The translations under genes and the position numbers were made by a program. The notes beneath the pieces were generated by a model. It saw only the letters and a program-made list of their open reading frames with translations. It had not been told where the DNA came from and made no database searches. Of a stretch of 64,000 nt of DNA, positions 1 to 7,341 are shown one piece after another (position 1 is the first letter of the stretch; each line of letters begins with the position of its first letter). The DNA comes from CATQHP01 sp965214915 (GTDB lineage: Bacteria > Acidobacteriota > Terriglobia > Bryobacterales > UBA6623), in the NCBI GenBank assembly GCA_965214915.1, contig CBDCCP010000002.1, positions 868,001 through 932,000 on the forward strand. Direction: 5' to 3'.

Positions 1-326
1 ATTCGACGCCGGAGGGTTTGAGGCGGGGTAGGACTCGATGGCGGAGGTCATGCGGAGCATACGCCTTGCCCGCGGCCGGGCGCCGCTTGGGGTTGGGCTG
101 GCAGGGGTAATTGCCGCCGAGGGTCGAAGCAGTGCGAGGAAAATGGGTCGGTTGGAAACAGCAGCCGGCGATAGCCGGCAGAGTTGCTTCATTTTGGCGG
201 TATGCGAATCGGCTCGTCGTATTTTGCTTACGACCCGCGCGGCGGAACAGGGCAGACGCGCCAAGCTTAAGATCCGACGGCCAATGGCTATGTAGATTAG
301 AACCCTCCCGCGGGCGCCAATAAGAC
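1..326. other. Window start, no gene supported
   Basis: This stretch has short open frames, but none shows a credible ribosome site, codon pattern or recognisable domain. It contains small hairpins, for example AGCCGGCgatAGCCGGC-type sequence near 160-178. I considered a structured RNA (RNase P or tmRNA) but could not find the conserved cores of either. I therefore leave it unannotated. Confidence 0.4.
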
Positions 327-355
327 TTGACAAACTATCCAAGGCGCGCTAGCGT
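327..355 (+). promoter_or_regulatory. Candidate sigma-70 promoter for the 398 gene
   Basis: A perfect TTGACA hexamer at 327-332 is followed, after 17 bases, by TAGCGT at 350-355, a weak -10 match. It lies about 45 bases before the ATG at 398. The -35 match is strong and the -10 is poor, so this is a suggestion only. Confidence 0.3.
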
Positions 356-397
356 TCTCTATAGTCGGGGGTAAACTGAGTCGTGAAAGGAAACGTG

Positions 398-838
398 ATG
401 AAAAGATTGACAAGTTGGATCGTTGGGGCGGGTCTGGTTTATAGTCAGACCGCCTTTGGGGAATCCAGATTTAAGAAGGTGAGACATCAATCTACTCCGG
501 GAAAAACTTCCGAAGTGCTTTTGGTATTGACTGATAGTGCAGTTCAGATCCGAAATAAAGATGGGGCCGGAGTTATCAGAGAAATCGTCTATGATGATAT
601 CGAGTCTTTGATATATTCTAAATCTAAACATGCGCGGGTAAAGTCTGGCATAGCTATGGTTGCTTTACTTGGTCCGTTTGGAGCTCCGATGTTTTTGTCC
701 AAAGGTAAGAAACACTGGCTTGCTATTGAACTTAAAGATGAGGGCCCAGTGATTTTAAGACTCAGTAAGACTAACTATCCTCAAGTTACCGCTGCATTTG
801 AAGATGTGAGTGGAATCACTGTTGGAGCTTCAGAGTAA
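398..838 (+). CDS. Small secreted orphan protein, AT-rich
   Basis: Encodes about 146 residues. I do not recognise the family. I chose the ATG at 398, which follows an AAAGGA ribosome site by 7 bases, over the in-frame GTG at 383. The N-terminus (MKRLTSWIVGAGLVYSQTAFG) reads as a signal peptide. The body is short beta-rich sequence with a hydrophobic stretch (GIAMVALLGPFGAPMFLSKG, about residues 90-110) that could be a membrane hairpin. The base composition is far lower in GC (roughly 43% by eye) than nearly everything else here, and the downstream flank is also AT-rich, so recent transfer is plausible. No neighbour suggests a function. Coding status is supported by the ribosome site and signal peptide. 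Confidence 0.7.
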   Translation: MKRLTSWIVGAGLVYSQTAFGESRFKKVRHQSTPGKTSEVLLVLTDSAVQIRNKDGAGVIREIVYDDIESLIYSKSKHARVKSGIAMVALLGPFGAPMFLSKGKKHWLAIELKDEGPVILRLSKTNYPQVTAAFEDVSGITVGASE

Positions 839-1094
839 TGGTTTTTGCCAACTGCGAATCCTAACCAGTCAACTAACAGTCTCTAATTTGTTTTAAAAAA
901 ACTTTTATCATCAAATCTATTCTAAAAGACTCGAAACTGCAGTTTTGATCCCATACCGAAATACATAAATTTTATATATTTCCATAAAATAACCTTAGCC
1001 TGTTTCTCCATATTAGTCCCCTATGGGATTCTATTTCCATAGGCCCCTTACGACTCTTCATCCTTGCGAGCGTATCGAAAAGCGAGGGTCGCGG
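839..1094. other. AT-rich intergenic gap
   Basis: About 180 bases after the orphan gene are strongly AT-rich, with poly-A/T runs around 885-930, and then composition returns to normal. I see no gene, no clear terminator hairpin and no recognisable RNA. It probably belongs to the same foreign segment as the gene before it. Confidence 0.5.
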
Positions 1095-1256
1095 TCATTT
1101 CCAGGGTTGTTTCGTGAATCCCTCGAACAGACCTTCAAGCCGAGCCGGCCGTTCGCGCAAGTCGGCGACATCCCGATGGACGTTGTAAACCAACAGGACC
1201 AAAGTTCCCCAACCGCCAACGGCGGCTACAACTACGCCGGCTGCCCCGATGTCCAT
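1095..1256 (-). CDS. 53-residue single-pass membrane protein with short coiled coil
   Basis: Starts at the ATG complementary to 1254-1256, preceded on the minus strand by AGGGAG about 10 bases upstream; a longer in-frame extension to 1448 looks non-coding. Residues 5-27 (GAAGVVVAAVGGWGTLVLLVY) form one membrane helix. It is followed by a charged amphipathic segment (DVADLRERPARLEGLFEGF) of the type seen in XhlA-like or phage-associated small membrane proteins. Function unknown. It lies next to the Fic palindrome array, so it may be part of the same accessory zone. The proline in the coiled-coil segment could weaken the helix. Confidence 0.55.
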   Translation of the reverse strand: MDIGAAGVVVAAVGGWGTLVLLVYNVHRDVADLRERPARLEGLFEGFTKQPWK

Positions 1257-1501
1257 ACGCCGGCATCTCCCTATCCGGGCAGCGTACCGCGAACGGATAA
1301 CGCCGGCCGAATCGCACCCGGTGGGCGGTAACGCAACCGATTTTCTTCCATGCCGTCCGCAATGGCTGCCGGGTGGCCGGGAGCATTCCCATGCGCCCGT
1401 CACGGCAACCGTGCCGGGCGTTTCGACTCCCGAAGGGCCGTACCTCACCGTCCGCTGCCGACGGTGAGGCTGCGGTCCCGCTGCGGTCTGCCGAGGGTGC
1501 C

Positions 1502-1562
1502 TTATTTAAGTTTCTTTAATAACCGGGAATACTATTAAAATTTTCCGCGAAAATTTTAATAG
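1502..1562. repeat. Bipartite palindrome, copy 1 (3' of Fic gene)
   Basis: Two palindromes are separated by 9 bases. The first (1502-1522) is TTATTTAAG-ttt-CTTTAATAA with one mismatch. The second (1532-1562) has perfect 13-base arms CTATTAAAATTTT around CCGCG. The same arrangement with the same spacing occurs at 2821-2881 and, diverged, at 3102-3166. Such AT-rich double palindromes in GC-rich DNA look like operators or a promoter module. Confidence 0.85.
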
Positions 1563-1641
1563 CGGGCACCGTTTGCGCCGATGATAGCGCTGAGCAGCTT
1601 GTTGAGGCGCGCAGGGCGTTTGCAGTCGAGGCGGGCGGGCG
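1556..1641 (-). pseudogene. Remnant 3' tail of a coding sequence (RPARLNKLL...)
   Basis: Read on the minus strand just after the Fic stop, but in a different frame, this encodes ...DCKRPARLNKLLSAI... and ends in TAA inside the palindrome. The same tail (CERPARLNNLLG, then stop) ends the remnant upstream of the Fic gene, so both look like the last codons of one protein family left behind by recombination. The parent family is not identifiable from this tail. Confidence 0.5.
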
Positions 1642-2808
1642 TCACGGCGTCTCGGTCTCTTCGTTGAGGATGGAAAGATAGCGGTCGTAAACGAACAGCC
1701 GGTTGCGGGGTTCGCCGGTCAACTCGCGTGCAATCCCTTGTTCAACAAGCAGTTTCATCGCCGATGCAGCGGTGGGAAAGGAAAGCGACGTGCGGGCGCA
1801 GACCCCGGACAGGTACAGGATCGGCCTTGCCTTCAGTGCTTCATGCACCCGCAAGGCCGAACCGGCGCGGCGGCCGGCCCGTTGTTCGATAGCGGTCCGG
1901 TCGGACGCGAACATTTTTTCCAAACGGCGGGACACGGCGACCGCGCCTTCGGCCGTTACTTGCATGCCTTCGAGGAAGAAGGCGAGCCATGCCTCCCAAT
2001 CGCCGGTGAGGCGCACATGGTTCAACAGGTCGTAATAATGGTCCCGGTGTTGTTTGAAATGCAGGCTCAGGTACAGAAGCGGTTGGCGCAGGATGCCGGC
2101 GTCACGGAGCAGGAGGGTGATGAGCAGTCGTCCGACCCGACCGTTGCCGTCGAGGAAGGGATGGATGGTCTCGAACTGCACGTGCGCCAGCCCCGCCCGA
2201 ACCAAGGCAGGCACCCCGTCGTTTTCGGCGTGGAGAAAGCGTTCGAAGGCCGCCATGCAGTCAGGCACGGCGGTGTGCGGCGGCGGCACGAAAGCAGCGT
2301 TGCTTGGTCGGGAGCCGTCGACCCAGTTCTGTGAGCGGCGGAACTCGCCGGGGGCTTTGTCGCTGCCGCGCCCGCGCGAAAGCAGCACGCCGTGAATCTC
2401 GCGGATCAGGCGGTTGCACAAGGGCAAGCCCCCGTCCAGGAGGCGCAGCCCGTGTTCCAGTGCCGCCACGTAATTCGAGACTTCGACCGCATCGGTCGCC
2501 GGGCCGCCGGGAGCTTCTTCCAGTTCGAACCGCAGGAGATCCGACAGCGACGACTGCGTACCCTCGATCTGGGAGGAAAGCACCGCTTCCTTGCGCACGT
2601 ATGAATAGAGAAAGAACTCCTCGTCCGGCAGGAGCGTCGAGATAGCGTCCAGACGCCCCAAGGCGAGCGCAGCCGCTTCGAGTGATTGCTGAAGCGGGCC
2701 GTCCAGCGCCGGCGCCGGAACCGGGGGCAGCGGCGCCGGCACGAAAGCGCGAACCTGCTCGCCGCCGGCGTTCGTCGTCTCGTATCTGCCGATTCTTTCG
2801 CGCTTCAT
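1642..2808 (-). CDS. Fic family protein (Fic_N plus Fic domain), class II autoinhibited type
   Basis: 388 residues. Fic proteins transfer AMP or other nucleotide phosphates to target hydroxyls. The catalytic motif HPFLDGNGRVGRLL (about residues 218-231) is complete, with His, Phe, Asp and Arg intact. An N-terminal SSQIEGTQ segment (about residue 77-84) matches the (S/T)xxxE(G/N) inhibitory motif placed before the Fic core, as in class II enzymes. The C-terminal 100 residues read as a winged-helix-like domain. The ATG is only 12 bases after a 60-base double palindrome (2821-2881), and another copy lies after its 3' end. No antitoxin gene is adjacent, in keeping with an inhibitory helix carried in cis. 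Substrate unknown. Confidence 0.92.
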   Translation of the reverse strand: MKRERIGRYETTNAGGEQVRAFVPAPLPPVPAPALDGPLQQSLEAAALALGRLDAISTLLPDEEFFLYSYVRKEAVLSSQIEGTQSSLSDLLRFELEEAPGGPATDAVEVSNYVAALEHGLRLLDGGLPLCNRLIREIHGVLLSRGRGSDKAPGEFRRSQNWVDGSRPSNAAFVPPPHTAVPDCMAAFERFLHAENDGVPALVRAGLAHVQFETIHPFLDGNGRVGRLLITLLLRDAGILRQPLLYLSLHFKQHRDHYYDLLNHVRLTGDWEAWLAFFLEGMQVTAEGAVAVSRRLEKMFASDRTAIEQRAGRRAGSALRVHEALKARPILYLSGVCARTSLSFPTAASAMKLLVEQGIARELTGEPRNRLFVYDRYLSILNEETETP

Positions 2809-2820
2809 GACGGGGTTGTC

Positions 2821-2881
2821 CTATTCAAGTTTTTTTAATAGCGACGGTTTCTATTAAAATTTTCCGCGAAAATTTTAATAG
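2821..2881. repeat. Bipartite palindrome, copy 2 (Fic promoter/operator region)
   Basis: The first palindrome is CTATTCAAG-ttt-TTTTAATAG (2821-2841). The second (2851-2881) is base-for-base the same 31-base palindrome as at 1532-1562. It ends 12 bases before the Fic ATG, so it must hold the promoter and could bind a dimeric repressor, possibly a self-regulating one. Confidence 0.85.
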
Positions 2882-2897
2882 AGGAGGTGTGCGCTAA

Positions 2898-3074
2898 TTA
2901 TAGCCCGAGCAGATTGTTGAGGCGCGCAGGGCGTTCGCAGCCGGGATGCTCCGAGGCCGGCGGTCGTGTCGGGCTTCCCGTTTCGGCAGAACGGCGAAAC
3001 AGGTCAAAGCGGACGCCATAGTAAAGGCAGCGTTTAGTAAGGGAGCGGTGGGCCAGCCATAATAAAGGCCAGCT
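2898..3074 (-). pseudogene. C-terminal fragment of an unidentified gene
   Basis: An open frame of 58 codons without a start reads ...CLYYGVRFDLFRRSAETG... and ends CERPARLNNLLGL-stop just upstream of the Fic promoter palindrome. It has the character of a genuine protein C-terminus and shares its tail with the remnant at 1556-1641. A third palindrome copy (3102-3166) precedes it with an ATG at 3081, but that frame stops at once. The unit therefore looks like a decayed cassette: palindrome, gene body, common tail. Confidence 0.45.
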
Positions 3075-3101
3075 TTAACATGGGGGGGGGGCGGCAGGTC
3101 G

Positions 3102-3166
3102 CCTTATTTCGATTCTTGCAATAACCGGGGACTTTATTTCAATTTACCACGAAGATTAAAATAACG
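3102..3166. repeat. Bipartite palindrome, copy 3 (diverged)
   Basis: Same architecture as the two copies at 1502 and 2821: a short imperfect palindrome (TTATTTCGA-ttc-TTGCAATAA, 3102-3122), a spacer, then a longer AT-rich palindrome (to 3166; 11 of 14 arm positions pair). Sequence identity to the other copies is lower, but the arms keep their pairing, which suggests that the structure has been selected. Confidence 0.65.
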
Positions 3167-3269
3167 AGCGCCGGCTGCGCCGGAACGACCGCGGGGCAGT
3201 ATCTCCGGGCAAAAAGATGTTTCCCTTATTGCCCCGCGCCTTCAGTACAATGAAGGCGCTTCCGATGCC

Positions 3270-5765
3270 GTGAGAGCCGCGATTCCACTGTGGGCCGCTC
3301 TGTCGTTCTGCGCCGCGGCGCAGGCGGCGGCCTCCGATCCTCTGGAATTCTTCGAGAAGGAGGTGCGCCCCGTGCTGGCGCGGCGCTGTTACGCTTGCCA
3401 TAGCTCGCGGGCGGCTACGGTCTTCGGGGAACTGCGCCTCGACAGCGAAGCGGCCATGCTGCAAGGGGGCCGTTCGGGTCCGGCGGTCGTGCCGGGCGAT
3501 CCGCAGGGCAGCCGGCTGATTCAGGCTGTCGGCTACGGCTCGGAGCAGTTGGCGATGCCGCCTACGGGGAAGCTGGCGGCCCGCGAAATCGAGGCGCTGA
3601 CGGAATGGGTCCGGCTGGGGGCGCCCTGGCCCGAGAGCGGAGAGCGCGCGCTCGCGCAGGATACGGACGGCGGAAACGCGGCGGCGGCCGAGCATTGGGC
3701 CTGGCAGCCGCTTGCCGAGCCGCCCATCCCGCAAACGGCCGATGCGGCCTGGCCGCGCGGCGACATCGACCGCTTCGTATTGGCGGAGCTCGAGCGGCGC
3801 GGCCTCGAGCCCGTAGGGCCGGCGGACTCGTACACGCTGCTGCGCCGCCTGACTCTCGACCTGACCGGCCTGCCGCCGACGCCCGCCGAGATTCGGGAGT
3901 TTACGGCAAGTGGGGACGCCGCCCTGGAGGCCGCGGTGGACCGCTTGCTCGCTTCGCCCGCGTTCGGCGAGCTTTGGGGCCGGCACTGGCTGGATCTGGC
4001 GGGCTACGCCGACACTCTGGGCCTGGGCCGGCGCATTCCCTCGCCTCATGCCTGGCGCTACCGCGACTACGTGATCGCCGCCTTCAACGACGACAAGCCC
4101 TACGACCGGTTCTTGCGCGAGCAGGTCGCCGGGGACGTGCTCGAATTCGACGACGACATGCAGCGCCGGGAGCAGATCGTCGCCACGGGCTTTCTGGCTA
4201 TCGGCCCCTGGGCGCTCGTCGACGCGGACAAGGCCCAGTTGCGGATGGATGTCATCGACAACCAGCTCGACACCTTGGGCCGCGCCGTTTTGGGCCTGAC
4301 CGTCGGCTGCGCCCGCTGCCACGATCACAAGTTCGACCCGATCCCGCAGCGCGAGTATTACGCGCTGGCCGGCGTCTTCCAGAGCACGCAGACGCTGGAG
4401 GCGCGCATGTCCGGCGTTTTCAGCGACGTTCACCGCACACTGCTGCCCGAGACGCCGGCAGAATTGGCGGCCCGCGCGGAAGCTCTGGCGCGCTGGCGGC
4501 AGGACTATGCGCGGATGCGGGAAGAGCAACGGCAGGCCGAGCAGCGCCGCGACCGGCTGAAAGCCGAATTGGAGAAGGCCAAGAGCGGCGACGGCGATCC
4601 GGCCGCCTGGAAAGACCTACAGGAACGCGCCGCGGCGGCAACCAAGCAGGCCGCCAAGCTCAAGCAGGAGACCGGGCGCATGCGGCATTACGCCAAGCCG
4701 TCGCCGCCGATGGCGCCGGCGCTGGCGGACCGGCCGGTTCCGAGCGACGCGGCAATTCGCTTGGGCGGCGCCCCGCACAGCCTGGGAGAAAAGGTTCCGC
4801 GCGGCTTCCTTTCGCTGGCGCCCCTCGACCCGAATCCCAAGATCGCCAACCGCCGCTTGTTCGGCATCGGCTTCCAGAAAAGCAGCGGCCGTCTGGAGCT
4901 GGCGCAGTGGTTGACCGACCCGGGCAATCCGCTGCCCGCGCGGGTGATGGCCAACCGCATCTGGCATCACCTGTTCGGCGCCGGCATCGCGCGCAGCGTG
5001 GACAACCTGGGTTTGCTCGGCGAGCGCCCGAGCCATCCGCAAGTGCTCGATTATCTGGCGCTGCGGCTGCAGCGGCTGGATTGGTCGGTGAAGGGGTTGA
5101 TCCGCGAAATCGTACACTCGCGGACCTACGCGCTGGCCGCCGCGCACGAGCCGCGGGCGGCCGCCGTCGATCCGGAAAACCGCTTGCTGTGGCGGGCGAA
5201 CCGCAGGAGACTGCAAGCCGAGACGATCCGCGACGCCGTCCTGTCGGTCAGCGGCGCCCTCGACCTGCGGCGCGGCGGGCCGAGCTTGCCCCTGGATGCC
5301 GAGGACAGCGTGCGCATGGGGCAGCCGCCGCTGCTTACCGACAAGCTGGAGTTGGGCGAAAAGAGGCGTTTCCGGCGCACCGTGTATTTGCCCACGCTGC
5401 GCAAGTCGCAATTGGTCGCGCTCGATATTCTCAACCTGTTCGATTTTCCGGACCCGAATGCGGTCAAGGGCCGGCGGGACGTGACAACGGTTCCGACTCA
5501 GGCGCTGTATCTGATGAACTCGCCTTTTCTGATCGAACAATCCAAGCTGGCCGCGCAGACATTGCTCGCGGACGCAAGCGCCGAGGACGAAGAAAGGGTG
5601 CGGACGTTCCTGTTGCGCGCCCTGGGCCGCCCCGCCACTGCCGAAGATCTGGAGCGGGCGGCGGCCTTCCTGCAGGATACCGAGGGCGTTCTGGGACGCG
5701 AGGCGGCCTGGGCGCGCTACTGCCACGCGGTGCTCGCCTCCAACGAGTTCCTGTTTCGAGGTTAG
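3270..5765 (+). CDS. Secreted PSCyt1/DUF1549/DUF1553 protein (planctomycete-type cytochrome c)
   Basis: 831 residues from a GTG start; the N-terminus is a signal peptide ending near AQAA/SD (residue 22). A c-type heme site CYACH lies at residues 40-44. A DUF1549 domain follows (about 165-370, with the typical CARCHDHKFDP), then a charged coiled coil (about 400-470) and DUF1553 (about 520-790). Such proteins are abundant in Planctomycetes, Verrucomicrobia and Solibacteres and are nearly always paired with a DUF1501 protein, as here. A role in periplasmic electron transfer or polysaccharide handling is suggested for the family but is unproven. The gap to the DUF1501 gene is 84 bases and contains a heptamer array. 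Confidence 0.93.
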   Translation: MRAAIPLWAALSFCAAAQAAASDPLEFFEKEVRPVLARRCYACHSSRAATVFGELRLDSEAAMLQGGRSGPAVVPGDPQGSRLIQAVGYGSEQLAMPPTGKLAAREIEALTEWVRLGAPWPESGERALAQDTDGGNAAAAEHWAWQPLAEPPIPQTADAAWPRGDIDRFVLAELERRGLEPVGPADSYTLLRRLTLDLTGLPPTPAEIREFTASGDAALEAAVDRLLASPAFGELWGRHWLDLAGYADTLGLGRRIPSPHAWRYRDYVIAAFNDDKPYDRFLREQVAGDVLEFDDDMQRREQIVATGFLAIGPWALVDADKAQLRMDVIDNQLDTLGRAVLGLTVGCARCHDHKFDPIPQREYYALAGVFQSTQTLEARMSGVFSDVHRTLLPETPAELAARAEALARWRQDYARMREEQRQAEQRRDRLKAELEKAKSGDGDPAAWKDLQERAAAATKQAAKLKQETGRMRHYAKPSPPMAPALADRPVPSDAAIRLGGAPHSLGEKVPRGFLSLAPLDPNPKIANRRLFGIGFQKSSGRLELAQWLTDPGNPLPARVMANRIWHHLFGAGIARSVDNLGLLGERPSHPQVLDYLALRLQRLDWSVKGLIREIVHSRTYALAAAHEPRAAAVDPENRLLWRANRRRLQAETIRDAVLSVSGALDLRRGGPSLPLDAEDSVRMGQPPLLTDKLELGEKRRFRRTVYLPTLRKSQLVALDILNLFDFPDPNAVKGRRDVTTVPTQALYLMNSPFLIEQSKLAAQTLLADASAEDEERVRTFLLRALGRPATAEDLERAAAFLQDTEGVLGREAAWARYCHAVLASNEFLFRG

Positions 5766-5793
5766 TCGTATGAGGCGCGCAAGCAGTTTTTGC

Positions 5794-5826
5794 TATCCAC
5801 TATTCACAATCCACTATCCACTGGCC
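5794..5826. repeat. Heptamer repeat array (TATCCAC type)
   Basis: Four exact-period heptamers (TATCCAC, TATTCAC, AATCCAC, TATCCAC) end in TGG. The same pattern recurs in several other intergenic gaps in this window. It lies between DUF1553 and DUF1501 genes that would otherwise be a simple operon. Confidence 0.85.
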
Positions 5827-5849
5827 ACGTCAGCGGCTCGGGGGGAATC

Positions 5850-7271
5850 ATGAATCGACGCCAGTTGCTCAAGAATTGGGGATGCGGATTCGGTCTGCTT
5901 GCCTTGCAGGCGATGCTTGCCGAGCGGGCCGGCGGGGCGAAAACCGATCCGCTCGCGCCCAAGCCGCCGCATCACGCTCCCCGCGCGAAGCGCGTGATCT
6001 TCCTGTGGATGCAGGGCGGCCCCTCGCAGGTCGATCTGTTCGACTTCAAGCCGCGGCTGGCCGGGGGCGACGGCGAAGGCATCCCCTACTCGCTGCCTTC
6101 GAATCGTTCCATGCCCGGGTTCGTCTATTCGAAGTTGATGGCTCCGATCGCGGATTTCACCCGCGCCGGGGAGTCGGGCCTGACGATCACCGAGATGCTG
6201 CCGCACTTGAGCCGCCATGCGGACGACCTGTGCCTGCTGCGGGCCATGCAGGCCGACAGCGAGGCGCACGCGCCGGCGGTGCGCCAATTGCATACCGGCG
6301 CCACGCAGCTCGTCAGGCCGTCGCTCGGCTCGTGGGTCGCCTACGGATTGGGCACGGAGAACCGCAACCTGCCGGCGTTCGTGACCATCGCGCCGAACGT
6401 CAGCGGAGACGGCGGCAGCGTGCAATTGTTCGGCAGCGCGTTCCTGCCGGCCATCTATCAAGGCACGGCGCTGGGCAACTCGGCGACCGGCGCGAGCAAG
6501 GCGACGATCGGATATCTCGAGGACCGCTCGATCCCCGCACAGGCGCAGCGCCGCCAAATCGACCTGATTCAGGAGATGAACCGCAGCCACCTGGAGCGGC
6601 ACGGCGCCGACAGCCGACTGGAAGGGGTCATCGAGTCGTTCGAGCTGGCCTTCCGCATGCAGGCCGAGGTTCCGCATGTGATCGATCTCCGCGGCGAATC
6701 GCAGGCGACGCGCGACCTCTACGGCATCGGCGAGAAGGAGACGAACAATTTCGGCCGGCAGTGCCTGCTGGCGCGGCGCTTCGCCGAGGCGGGCGTGCGC
6801 TTCATCCAGATCACCTCGACCGGCTGGGACAGCCACGCCAACATCCGCAGCGCGCATCCGGCCCGCTGCCGCTCGGTGGACAAGCCGATCGCGGCGCTGA
6901 TCCAAGATCTCAAGGCGCGCGGGCTGTTCGACGAGACGCTGCTGGTCTGGTCGGGCGAGTTCGGCCGCACGCCGCACTATCAGGATTTACAGGACGGCGC
7001 GGGCGATGCGGAAAGCTTCGGGCGCGGCCACAACCCGTACGGCTTCTGCGCCTGGCTGGCGGGAGGGGGCGTGCGCGGCGGCATGACCTTCGGCGAGACG
7101 GACGAGTTCGGCTACCGCGCGGCGCAGGGCAAGGTGCATATGCACGACCTGCACGCCACCATCCTGCACCTGCTGGGCCTCGATCACGAGCGCCTGACCT
7201 ACCGCTACAGCGGCCGCGACTTCCGCCTGACCGACGTTTACGGGCGGGTGGTTCGCGAAATCCTGGCGTGA
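5850..7271 (+). CDS. DUF1501 domain protein (sulfatase-fold, Tat-like signal)
   Basis: 473 residues. I chose the ATG at 5850 (MNRRQLLKNWGCGFGLLALQ) because GGGGGA lies 5 bases upstream and the N-terminus becomes a twin-arginine-like signal; the frame upstream to 5790 translates the heptamer repeat. The body has the DUF1501 marks: FLWMQGGPSQVDLFDFKP near residues 51-68, GWDSH, and WSGEFGRTP close to the C-terminal third. The fold is related to alkaline phosphatase/sulfatase. It is partnered with the preceding DUF1549/1553 protein, and both are predicted outside the cytoplasm. Confidence 0.93.
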   Translation: MNRRQLLKNWGCGFGLLALQAMLAERAGGAKTDPLAPKPPHHAPRAKRVIFLWMQGGPSQVDLFDFKPRLAGGDGEGIPYSLPSNRSMPGFVYSKLMAPIADFTRAGESGLTITEMLPHLSRHADDLCLLRAMQADSEAHAPAVRQLHTGATQLVRPSLGSWVAYGLGTENRNLPAFVTIAPNVSGDGGSVQLFGSAFLPAIYQGTALGNSATGASKATIGYLEDRSIPAQAQRRQIDLIQEMNRSHLERHGADSRLEGVIESFELAFRMQAEVPHVIDLRGESQATRDLYGIGEKETNNFGRQCLLARRFAEAGVRFIQITSTGWDSHANIRSAHPARCRSVDKPIAALIQDLKARGLFDETLLVWSGEFGRTPHYQDLQDGAGDAESFGRGHNPYGFCAWLAGGGVRGGMTFGETDEFGYRAAQGKVHMHDLHATILHLLGLDHERLTYRYSGRDFRLTDVYGRVVREILA

Positions 7272-7284
7272 GGCGCGCCAGTGG

Positions 7285-7330
7285 GGCGCCGCGCGGCGCC
7301 AGTGGAGAGTGAATAGTGGTTGGTGGATAG
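7285..7330. repeat. GC hairpin plus heptamer array between convergent genes
   Basis: A perfect hairpin GGCGCC-gcgc-GGCGCC (7285-7300) abuts CCAGTGG and four heptamers read on the minus strand (TATCCAC, CAACCAC, TATTCAC, TCTCCAC). It fills the gap between the DUF1501 stop and the valS stop, so it may end transcription from both sides. There is no U-run, so intrinsic termination is uncertain. Confidence 0.7.
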
Positions 7331-7341
7331 TTGCCGCGGCG

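Noticed and set aside
120..296. Possible RNase P or tmRNA at the window start
   Set aside because: GAGGAAA is present near 137, but the conserved P4 partner and other core elements are missing; no tmRNA tag frame was seen.
3156..4529. Long open frame on the minus strand (457 codons) opposite the DUF1549 gene
   Set aside because: Shadow frame of a GC-rich gene; no domain, no ribosome site, composition of random Arg/Ala/Gly.
3605..5773. 722-codon frame on the plus strand overlapping the DUF1549/1553 gene
   Set aside because: Out-of-frame shadow, extremely rich in Arg/Ala/Gly; the real gene has heme and DUF signatures.
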